Part shown: piece after piece, positions 9,736 to 18,160 of the stretch | How the letters are laid out: every line of letters begins with the position of its first letter | Numbering within the stretch: the first letter of the stretch is position 1 | NCBI RefSeq assembly: GCF_000350225.1 | Contig: NW_005179078.1 | Location: 119,689 to 183,688, forward strand | Direction of reading: 5' to 3' | DNA: 64,000 nt | Origin: Chondrus crispus | Lineage: Eukaryota; Rhodophyta; Florideophyceae; Gigartinales; Gigartinaceae | Notes under the pieces: model-generated | The model's database searches: none | Told to the model about the DNA's origin: nothing | What the model saw: the letters and a program-made list of their open reading frames with translations, nothing else | Made by a program: the position numbers and the translations under genes

Positions 9736-10017
9736 TGGGACGTGAAAGTCTCTACGCTCACAGTGCGAAGAAAAGGAAAAACTTCACTTTCGCAATCCCC
9801 GGTAACATGTTACCCCGTTTCGTTTTTAACAACGGTGCTAACATTAGCAGGGGGGATGGATACACACATACAGCCTCTGCGAAGTTGGTCTAATAAAACC
9901 AACACGTACCCCTACATGTAGCACCAGTATGAGCATCTGCGCATCATTTGGTGACTACTGTACATCGCAAATTTCGTGTAAAATCCTTTGAGTGCATATG
10001 GGCCAATCCTGCAGCTC

Positions 10018-10074
10018 GGCAACAATGTAAGGCTGTGGGTCCCCAGTGGGGACCCACAGCCTTACATTGTTGCC
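10018..10074. repeat. Perfect inverted repeat, 28-bp arms and 1-base spacer
   Basis: Arms 10018-10045 and 10047-10074 are exact reverse complements around a single G. The arms contain GGCTGTGGGTCCCCA. As RNA or extruded DNA this would be a very stable hairpin. It does not resemble a terminator of any gene here; a foldback remnant is possible. Confidence 0.85.
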
Positions 10075-10179
10075 CGGCAACGCGATTTCGGGTTGTTTTT
10101 TCATTTTTGCTTTTTGCTTGTTTATTCATGCAGAAACTGAGAAACTTGATGATTCTTCATGAAGAAACGACTTTAGACA

Positions 10180-10590
10180 ATGGGAGACACTGCATGGAGA
10201 TGGGCTACAGGGACCCTAGGAAGGCATGGGGGATCTCGATTTCGATGGTTGATCGCGATTATCGGTGGGTCGCCTGAAGAAGGCCGAAGTGGTGATTTTT
10301 TCATTTTGCAGCATTATCTGGCAGTTTTTGCGCGCAATTGCGCGCAAAAACATGATTTACGAGCGAGCGGAGAGCAATCATGGTCCATGATTGCGCTGGG
10401 AGAAACAGCTACGCTGACGATAGGGCACTTCTCGTTTCGCGAGGAACCCGTTCCGGAAGTGCTTGGCGAGTTCTCCATGTGCACTGCGCTAGCCGTGCTC
10501 GAGGCATCGTTTCAGTATACCGAGCCTGACATCACGGTATCTTCTGACCAAGTGTCACAGCTACGGATTTATGCGCGGCATCCGCGCTGA
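10180..10590 (+). CDS. Hypothetical 136-codon ORF
   Basis: Open frame with no recognised domain, running through the 28-bp palindrome at 10324-10351 and overlapping nothing known. The C-terminal part (EEPVPEVLGEFSMCTALAVLEASF) reads as plausible protein. It may equally be chance openness next to the PRP38 remnant. Confidence 0.2.
   Translation: MGDTAWRWATGTLGRHGGSRFRWLIAIIGGSPEEGRSGDFFILQHYLAVFARNCAQKHDLRASGEQSWSMIALGETATLTIGHFSFREEPVPEVLGEFSMCTALAVLEASFQYTEPDITVSSDQVSQLRIYARHPR
10324..10351. repeat. Perfect 28-bp palindrome
   Basis: Symmetric about the AATT centre (10337/10338), with arms rich in GCGCGC flanked by T5/A5. No spacer. It could be a protein-binding site or cruciform-prone sequence. 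Confidence 0.8.
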
Positions 10591-10600
10591 CGCCCATTGC

Positions 10601-11045
10601 CTACAAGCCTTGCAGAAGCTGAGGTCGAGGTGGCAGCTGCACAAAGCTCTCCTCGACGACATGCCTGGGCGGTAAGCGCGGCAGCGTGATGCCAACAACG
10701 GGATGTTCTCGCAGGAGGCGGTAGGGCGAGCCGCACGTAAAAGGCTCCGAGCAGGCGCGCGTATCTATAGTCGTTTTGCATAAGAAACACGGCGATCTCG
10801 GGTTCCTGGGGGGATAGCTGTAGCAGCTTGAGGAGGAGGCAGAGAAAAGGGGTGGGAGGGGCGGTGACGGCAGAGATACGGTCAAGCCGAGCGGCGAGGG
10901 GAACAACGTCGGCTAGTGTCACGCCGAAACAGGATTCGTTCCAGAAGCGCGAGAGGTACACGCTGTGGCGGAGCGATGGCTCCAGGAGATTCTGCGGATC
11001 AGTGCCGCGCGAGTGCAGGGCGTAGGTGTCTGTCTTGTTCGCCAT
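10601..11045 (-). pseudogene. PRP38: Decayed PRP38 pre-mRNA splicing factor
   Basis: From the ATG at 11045 the protein begins MANKTDTYALHSRGTDPQN and continues through FWNESCFG, TPFLCLLLKLLQL and YARLLGAFYVRL. These are the conserved N-terminal blocks of PRP38, a U4/U6.U5 tri-snRNP protein needed for spliceosome activation. After FYVRL the frame is lost. A block resembling the C-terminal core (GITLPRLPPRHVVEES) appears in another frame at about 10620-10700. About 40-50 residues normally between these blocks are missing. A deletion plus frameshift, hence a pseudogene, is the simplest reading; a shortened working gene with a tiny intron is unlikely. Confidence 0.8.
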
Positions 11046-12007
11046 ATTGTCGGTAGCAAGACGTAAAGGAAAGGGGTTAGCTGGCTGACATGGACAGCAC
11101 CAGCTAGAGCTATGGAGATCGGGGAAAGTTGTCCATATCAGAGGCAGTTTTTGATCCTTCCTTGCTGTCGACATTATCAATATTTCGATAGCTCAACTTG
11201 TGCAAAGAGAGCATAACGTAGGTATTCCGGCAGAGTTCTTGCATTCATATCCGCGCTGTCTTTACTGGCGACATCCCTTACTTTGGGACTACAGCTCCGC
11301 CCCTCTTTCGACCTTCGTAGGACTACCGATGCAAGCGAGTTCATGTCAGCGAACATCAACTCGCATCAACAACAAGGTGAAGACCATTTCCCGTGTGCCG
11401 CCCCGAATCAACATGAACTACTTTCAGTTCCAATATCACATCCCCAACGCCAGATCGACCATGCCCACACTACCCTACACATGCTTGTCTGAGCATTCCA
11501 CAAAGCCTATGGTGGTGTCCGCTACACCCGTCCTACCTCTAGTTAGGAAGAGGGGGCTGTACCAGTCAGGATAAAGCAAAGATGAGAAAGCTCAACACAG
11601 TTACAGTATGTGCAGTTGCATTTTGCAACATATGTTACCATTCAAATAGGGGTTTTGAGCTAGTAGGTAGTGCCCTTCACACTTGTTCCGCATGAACCTC
11701 ATAGAATCACTCTTTTTTCTATTAACACTGCTGCTCGCGACGTACTGCGTGAAATGTAACGTGGTTTTCTCGCATTCTGCCTTTCGTTGATATGACATCC
11801 ATTGTCTATTGCTCAGTAGAAGCCGTGGTATTTGGTTTCGCAGTCTTTTGAAACTGGGCTACTTCAAATCACCGTACACACACACAAAATGTTTGCCAGC
11901 CGGAATTTTGCTACCATCGTCTAGCTCTAGATTGTAACAACTGTATTCAACCTTTTTTTTGAGATAGTAAGAGCTCTTCACACGTCCTTCATATCACTTA
12001 TGAGGAG
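11046..12007. other. Intergenic DNA upstream of PRP38 remnant
   Basis: Nothing convincing in coding terms; the open frame at 11200-11574 has no recognisable domain. The segment ends with AGGAG (12003-12007), the left target duplication of gypsy-1. Confidence 0.5.
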
Positions 12008-12190
12008 TGTTGGGGCGAAAACGGGGTACGTCGTCCGGTGTCTTACCCGTGTGTGTTTTTTTTGTGATGTGTCTGCCCTCGGCCGTACAGGACGACCGAA
12101 AACCACCACATTTATACTCTTTTTGCGCACGGTCTACAATTACTAACTTAAACTTCCAATTACTTACACCGGTCCCAACCACGTGTCACA
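12008..12190 (-). repeat. gypsy-1 3' LTR
   Basis: 183 bp beginning TGTTGGGG and ending GTGTCACA on the plus strand. Differs from 40494-40672 by a 4-bp indel in a GT/T run and about two substitutions. Confidence 0.93.
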
Positions 12191-12540
12191 CAACCCCCCA
12201 CTTAGGCGGGGCCACGGGCCCGGGCCACTCAGATTTTGCCTTTGATTTTGATTTTTCTTCACCCTCCAGCCTATATCAACAGAGAGCTGGGGCTCGGACC
12301 CCCTTCCCTTCTTTTGGTATCTGCTGTCACTCTCCGTTCGCCTTTCTCGCTCCATCCCAGCCTCGTTTTAGCTCTTCCGGCCTCCTGCTTCCTGCGCTGC
12401 TTAGCTCTCGCGGCTCTTCCGCGTTGCCTCCTTGGGCCTCGTCGTAGCTTAGACCTCCTGTTTCCCACCAAATTGACAGGCACGTAGGTGGGGTTTCAGT
12501 CCCTGCGTGCCCTCTTTGGCCCCGCTCATAGCGTAATACG
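12191..12540 (+). promoter_or_regulatory. Probable promoter and 5' UTR of the antisense cargo gene
   Basis: A 350-bp stretch without coding signal between the 3' LTR and the H3-like start codon. It is pyrimidine-rich on the plus strand (CTCC, TCTT, CCTCC runs). The content is consistent with a leader for a plus-strand transcript; no exact promoter box is claimed. Confidence 0.3.
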
Positions 12541-13751
12541 ATGGTGAGGACCAAGCAGACAGCGGCGAAGAGCACGGGAGGTACGCGTCCGTGGAAGCAG
12601 CTCGCTCTGAAAGCTGCACGCGTCTCCAGCTGCCGCCATTTAATGTTCGAGCTCTCATCTCGAACAGATGTAACCAAGGTTTCCAAGACGGGCTCCATAT
12701 TCCACATTTGGGTGGCCAGCGGGCATCGCCGTTACGCCGAAACAGAACAAGAGTTCAAAAGCCTTCTAGGAGATCTTATTACCGCCCTGCTCCACCGCAA
12801 GCAAGGTTAAGAGGTTTCTCTCAAAGATATATGGAGTCTTGGTCTCACAGAGTCGTTGTCGGACATAAACCAGTACTGTTTTATAGGCGACGGTGAGTGG
12901 AATATTGAGTCCATCTATCTCGACGTTGAAAACACGTACTATGGCGTCGACGCCGCAACCAACCTTCCTCACCGTATTTTGCTCTACACTCTAGCAATTT
13001 CCGGAACCGGGAATAGTACAATTCACAAGATTGTTGACGATCTCTTCCAGTTTGGTGGGAGAGACCGAGTTAGTGGCTTCTTAAGTATTGACCGTTTTTG
13101 CACCGATCAAACGGGCAGGAGTCTGAAGATGATCCATGGTCGTTCCAGGGCGGTCAATCCTCGGACTCCGATCTACCGCGTTTCCACACACGGGACCGTG
13201 CGGTTCCGAGATAATAGTGACATGTGCATCTCCGCCGCCGTCTGCAACGGTCTCCAACTACTAGGGTCCCGAACCTTGCCGTCAAGTACTGGGATCTTTA
13301 AGTCCGCAACAGCCTCCTCTTTGAGAGGACCGGCTCCCCGTCGCGTCCAATCCGAGATTTCCATGACGCTGCAAAACACCTTAATCAAGATTAAGTCACT
13401 CTCCGCGGGTCGGGTCTTCGTAGTCCATCTCTCGGACTCCTCTTGAGGCTCGACCCGGGTGTCTATGTCGCGACTTTAGAAGGCTTTCCCCACATAGTGC
13501 ACAGCATCTGCGTCTCGACAGTACATTCCATTGTACTTGATTGTATGGAGGGGTTTCCGCTTCGGTTCTGTGCCGGCGCGGTCAAAGCATGCGTTGGAGC
13601 CGACGGGATCTTCGTTGGCGTCTCCGAACTGCGCCAAGTTCTCTTCGTCACCCCTTCCAAGAAGAAACGGAGCAGAATTGGACGCGTAAGCAGCCGCAGA
13701 GCACACAAGAAAGCCGCGATGCGGGGTTCGGGAAGTTCCATTCAGCATTAG
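12541..13751 (+). pseudogene. Antisense cargo gene of gypsy-1: histone H3-like tail fused to a papain-like protein
   Basis: The ATG at 12541 starts with VRTKQTAAKSTGG and continues KQLALKAAR, matching 20 of the first 27 residues of mature histone H3. Positions equivalent to K4, K9, S10, K18 and K23 are kept; R8, K14 and K27 are replaced. The same frame continues to 13446 except for one TAA at 12808-12810, then shifts near 13443 into the frame ending at 13751. The later part matches the copia-1 cargo protein: Cys (13225) in MCISAAVCNGL, His (13500) in VHSICV and Asp (13539) in IVLDCME, with the same 13-codon His-to-Asp gap. A basic tail (KKKRSRIGR) could be a nuclear signal. One stop and one frameshift make this copy defective. 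It converges on the gypsy-1 pol end at 13875. Confidence 0.8.
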
Positions 13752-13874
13752 AGGTCATTGGTGATTCCCATTGTCTCCATGACCCACTCTCTATCTACTC
13801 GTAGCAAGTAATCAGCACTTCATATGCATTTCACTATCTTTCAATTCAAAGCGTAAAATCCCTAGTCATTTGCC

Positions 13875-15941
13875 TCACTGAGAGTGCAACGGTTGCCTCT
13901 TGTCGAGGACCAGCCTTCTGGCATGTATCTCCCTTCTCGAGTAGCGTTGATGCGGCGACACTAGGGTGTACCGCGGATGGCGTGCACGAGCAACTCGGCA
14001 TGGGCCATAGAACTTCGACAAGGCGATAGGCCATTTCTGCATGGGCCTGAGGGCAGCCCCTTTTGCGACCAACACTTCGTCGCCCACATTGAAAGTTGCT
14101 TCGCGACCGTCTGTTAATGTGGTTGCAGCTCTGCGCCCGATTATTCTTGTTGCCCGCATCGCCCTGGCTTGCAGGAGTTCCATTTCCCAGTGGCGGATCT
14201 CGCAGACTTCGAAGAGAGGCTCTTGGTCTTCAGGCGCCATCCTGGGCAACACCCCATAAAGCAGCTCGAACGGGGACAATCCCACCGCCATCCTCCTGCG
14301 ACGATATCCATATAGGACTTGACGTAAAGCATCGTCCCACTCAACAATTGCAGGCGAGGCACGGAGAATCATCTTACGGACTGCTCTCTTCAATGTGCCG
14401 ACCATCCGCTCTGCCCGTCCGTTCGACATAGGCGCATAGGCGAGCACTGTCTTCCACTTAATCCCGTTTCGTGCCATGAAGGCATTCAGGACCGACGCTG
14501 TGAAACAAGTAGCGTTGTCCGAGACAACGACACGTAGTAACCCAAAACAGTGGATTATCTCTTCTTTCACGAACTTCAGCACCTCCTCTGCCGTCGAGGT
14601 GACAGTGGCCTTCGCAATTGGCCAGCCAGTCAGGTGCTCCACGGCAATAAGGATGTACCTCCCTCCAGAGGGCGTACGAGGCAATGGTCCCGCAAAATCA
14701 ATAGAGTATGTATCAAATAACGAAGTCATGGGAAATCGAAGGGTGGTCTTGTACTTCGTAATTGGTGTGGCTTTCTGACAACCGTCACAACCCCGAACGT
14801 AGTCGTTCACGTCTCGGTGGACGGCAGGCCACCAATATCGGTCCAAGACGAATCTCTTCGTCGTTTGCAGATCCCAATGGCCTATTTCGTCGTGAATGGC
14901 TCTAACGATCTTTCTGCGAGCCCCTATAGGCGGGATAGCGCGTAATCCATTGTTGGTCCTACGGAACAGTTGTCCATTACAAGCCATGAAACGTTTGGCG
15001 CTTCGGCGGTTGAGCCGACGTCGACGAACATCCACTTCCCTCATATCAATACCCCCGAGGTGCCTTGAAATGTCAATAAAATGGGGTTCCCACTCCATTT
15101 GCGCCTCTAGAGGATCCGAAACACCGCAGACAAGATCTCCCTCGTCGTCAGAGTCGACTCCATCCTCGCCCTTGGCTTTCAGGCGGGACAGGAAGTCAGC
15201 TGCACCGTTCTTTCCTCCCGGGCGGTACTTAATTTCGAATTCGTAATCTGCTAGGATGTCCATCCACCTTGCCAACCTCCCGTGAATGTCTTTCTTCTTA
15301 AAGGCATACTGCAGGGCTTGGTGGTCTGTTATTAGCGTGAATTTCTGTGTTGAAGGCAGGTAAACTCGGAACTTCTTCAAAGCGAAGATCACAGCCAGGG
15401 CCTCTCGCTCACAGGCGGAATACTTCCTCTCGGCTGACGTCATCGTGCGACTTGCGTACTGGATCGGGTGGACTTTCCTGTCCTCTTTTCGTCGGGCCAT
15501 AACAGCTCCGACGGCGACCGAGGATGCATCAGTCTCCACGACAAAAGGTTGTTCGAAGTCCGGAACGCCAAGACTGGCGAGGAGGTTAACTTGAGATTAA
15601 GCTTCTCGAATGCCTCCTGCATCTTCGCCGTCCACTTAAAAGTCCGTTTAGTAGACGTGGCCTCATGTAACGGAGCAGAGATCTCGGCGAACTTAGGAAT
15701 GAAGCGGCGGTAGTATCCCGCCAGACCAAGGAAGCTACGAAGCCCTGTCGCATTGGACGGCTCCTTCTCCCTCTTAATGGCGCTGACCTTTTCGGGGTCC
15801 ACTTTGACGCCATCTCCGGTGACTATGTGTCCAAGCAGTCGCGTTTGGGACTGTGCGAAGCTGCATTTTGAGATCTTAAGCTTCATCCTGTTCGTAGCAA
15901 TCACCTTGCAGACTTCACGTAAGTGTGAAGTGTGCTCTTCA
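13875..15941 (-). pseudogene. pol: gypsy-1 Pol, C-terminal part (RT end, RNase H, integrase)
   Basis: Downstream half of pol, cut by the CACTA element at 15942. It contains the RT connection (MKLKISKCSF, LLGHIV, SFLGLAGYYRRFI), RNase H (TDASSVAVGAV, LALKKF region, TDHQALQ), integrase zinc motif (His/His then CDGC), and the catalytic core (YSIDFAGPLP, VVSDNATCF, NGRAERM), followed by a GPF/Y-like YGPCRV. A frameshift near 15540 separates the RT and RNase H frames. The remaining integrase ORF of 554 aa is open. Its stop lies 124 bp from the end of the convergent cargo gene. Confidence 0.9.
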
Positions 15942-15943
15942 AC

Positions 15944-15962
15944 GCACTACGAGGTCAGATTT
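15944..15962 (+). repeat. CACTA left terminal inverted repeat
   Basis: Starts CACTACGAGGTCAGAT. Pairs with 37851-37869. The stretch to 16304 is non-coding, AT-rich and contains repeated TAGATTT-like words typical of subterminal binding sites. Confidence 0.85.
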
Positions 15963-16304
15963 TCAATATCTGAAATGATTTTTTAGAATGGCCCGGTAGA
16001 TTTAGTGGTTCGAAATTTGTTTTAGATTTTTTGGCGCGCGCGCAGCACACTTTTCTGATCGTATCAAACCTACCGCTGGTCTAGCTTGATGAGCCATTTT
16101 TAATGTAAAATATAGTATAGGACGGATATCTGTTAGTTTCTACTAGATCCAGGCTGATATTGTACTGGTGCGCACCAACACTTTGAAGCTGCATAGTGTG
16201 GCCATCCACGTGTGGAAAATGGGAAGGAGCTTAGTTCATTGCTCGAGATCGCTTCAGTGTAAATGTATCGCATCGTCGTTTATTAGTAGCCTTAAACTAC
16301 ATTA

Positions 16305-17960
16305 CTATACATTACCGCCAGCGGTGTTGGGTGAACCCGGCACATCCTGTTGACCAACAGTTCCCGGGTGCCCCGGACTGACAATTTCGTTCATCGCATC
16401 TTCGTTCAGCTCTCGACGCGCGTCCGCGCAATGCGAGTCCCCCACAAACATCACATATGGCATCACGACTGCCAGCTGCCCTGGAACACGAACATTCCTT
16501 TTCCTGTCCCTCTTAGACCAGTGCCCGGAAACCTCTTCCGCTCTCCGCCACACCAAATGAAAAGCCCGACGGGGCAGAGGAACTGCGCTTGACACATTTG
16601 GGTCTTCCACTATGGACGGCCTCCGCCTAGTACAACGCAGGCCTGCATCGAAGGTCTTGCTTTCCGAGTCCCATATGCGGTTGTTCCTGAACAACACAAG
16701 CTCTCCGCTCCCGGGGTTAGCAACATCCCTTTCGAAGGTGTTTCCGCAACTGTGCCCTACAAAAACTGCAGCGGGGGCCCCGACATCGCTCGAATATACA
16801 TACGTACCCATCAGCCTCAACATTCTGACCCCCGCACTGCCCTCCTTCTTCAACATCGCGAGACGGTCCGCCTTATGGTATAATCCCAGAAATGAACAAA
16901 GCCCTGCCATGCGATTGAACAGTATGTAGAATGTCTGCGATGTCCCGGACGGGCCCTGTGTCTCTGCATACTCAGGATAGAACACCAGACGCAATGTCGA
17001 GTCCTCGACCATGCAGCCGTATAGATTCCTCGCTATCAACTCAAAATCTGCCAGCTCGCAATCCGCAACGACCCGAATGAAGCTCTGCGTCATACCCCCT
17101 AAGGTCCCTATATTCATTTTGTCGGCCGACGTTTGTTCAATATGACTTGACGGCTTACGCAGCGACTTCTGCACTGCGACTTCCAGGCGGTGGCGCAGAA
17201 AGTTCACTATCTTCAGCACGGACTCATCCCTTGTCGACGACAGCCCCTCCGATATCCGACAACTGTTTAGCTCGACCTTCCGATTTAGCATGTCTACTTG
17301 GCCAAGTACTTGTGCATGGCTTTTCCTCAGTCGATCAACGATATCCGCGAGTTCTTTCATCCGGTACTGGTCAACAACTCTCCGCCTCTTACTGTTTTTT
17401 GCAATATCATCTCCAGTCCAGTCTCTATCCGCTTCATCCATCCCGTCATGAGCCTGTGGAATAACTGGCGTCCGCCATGTCAGTACCGGATTGTTATTCT
17501 CGTCTCCATCCAGCTCCGCGCGTCTCAATAAACGGCCAACAACGAATTCCACTTGATGAATATGATCACCGTATGCAGCCTTCTCCTCGTATTCCAAAGT
17601 AGCTGTCGCCAACACCTGAACCTTATCGTTTGCGGCCGTCGCGGGAGCATCCTCAATATCTGTTACTTGTGCGCTGCACCACGTTGCTTCGTCGTCATCG
17701 TCTTCCAACATCCATAGAACCTCGACAAAATCATTCGGTAGAGGCAGCGCTTCTCTTTCTCGGCATGCCCGAAGGCGTTGCATTCCTCTGTCAAGGCGGA
17801 CGTCACTTATCTTGTCGAAGATACGCGATAGGCGATCTCTGAGATGGTTCGGACGGGAAATAGCCTTGTCGTGTGGCGAGCGCAGATTCGGTCTGGGCAT
17901 ACCCCAGATATCCGCAATCCAAGCATTCTCCGGGGAGATTTTTATTGTCCAACGACTCAT
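16305..17960 (-). CDS. CACTA accessory protein, 551 aa, Tudor/Agenet-like segment and coiled coil
   Basis: An intact ORF transcribed toward the left end and divergent from the gene at 18161. Residues about 78-145 (FVEVLWMLEDDDD...WCSAQV, then LEYEEK and VEFVVGRLL) resemble a small beta-barrel of Tudor/Agenet style. A basic KRRR near 190 could be a nuclear signal. Residues about 200-235 form a probable coiled coil (MKELADIVDRLRKSHAQVL). The C-terminal half is unrecognised and ends in a Gly/Pro-rich tail. CACTA elements commonly encode a second, DNA-binding protein besides the transposase; this could play that role. No function is proven. Confidence 0.6.
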   Translation of the reverse strand: MSRWTIKISPENAWIADIWGMPRPNLRSPHDKAISRPNHLRDRLSRIFDKISDVRLDRGMQRLRACREREALPLPNDFVEVLWMLEDDDDEATWCSAQVTDIEDAPATAANDKVQVLATATLEYEEKAAYGDHIHQVEFVVGRLLRRAELDGDENNNPVLTWRTPVIPQAHDGMDEADRDWTGDDIAKNSKRRRVVDQYRMKELADIVDRLRKSHAQVLGQVDMLNRKVELNSCRISEGLSSTRDESVLKIVNFLRHRLEVAVQKSLRKPSSHIEQTSADKMNIGTLGGMTQSFIRVVADCELADFELIARNLYGCMVEDSTLRLVFYPEYAETQGPSGTSQTFYILFNRMAGLCSFLGLYHKADRLAMLKKEGSAGVRMLRLMGTYVYSSDVGAPAAVFVGHSCGNTFERDVANPGSGELVLFRNNRIWDSESKTFDAGLRCTRRRPSIVEDPNVSSAVPLPRRAFHLVWRRAEEVSGHWSKRDRKRNVRVPGQLAVVMPYVMFVGDSHCADARRELNEDAMNEIVSPGHPGTVGQQDVPGSPNTAGGNV

Positions 17961-18160
17961 TCAAGCACCCCCGAACAGGAATTTTCTCACAAAATGGAAG
18001 AGTCGTGGCCACTCACAGTACGTTTGTGAGCGTTTTCACATTGATATTCACCAATACTGTAATGGGTGGCCTTTAGGCCGGCCGGACAACTTTTTCACAT
18101 CCTGTTATAGCTGCAGGTTCTTCGTATCCAGAAATTGAGGAAAACCGCCCCTTTTTCCCT
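17961..18160. promoter_or_regulatory. Divergent intergenic region, likely shared promoter
   Basis: A 200-bp gap between head-to-head genes at 16305-17960 (minus) and 18161 (plus). It contains a GC palindromic word GGCCGGCC at about 18076. Role inferred from position. Confidence 0.35.

Larger units (their letters stand above)
7101..9788. repeat. Segmental duplication, copy A (matches 61313-64000)
   Basis: Direct repeat at an offset of 54,212 bp. I count about four substitutions over 2.69 kb. Bases 1-31 also match 61287-61317, so copy A extends left of the copia-1 insertion. Copy B runs off the window end, so the right limit of the repeat is unknown. It contains the 474-aa ORF, an overlapping minus-strand ORF and a plus-strand ORF. 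Confidence 0.95.

Noticed and set aside
12541..12810. Independent host histone H3 gene
   Set aside because: Only the tail matches H3; the histone-fold part is absent and the frame continues into the papain-like protein.
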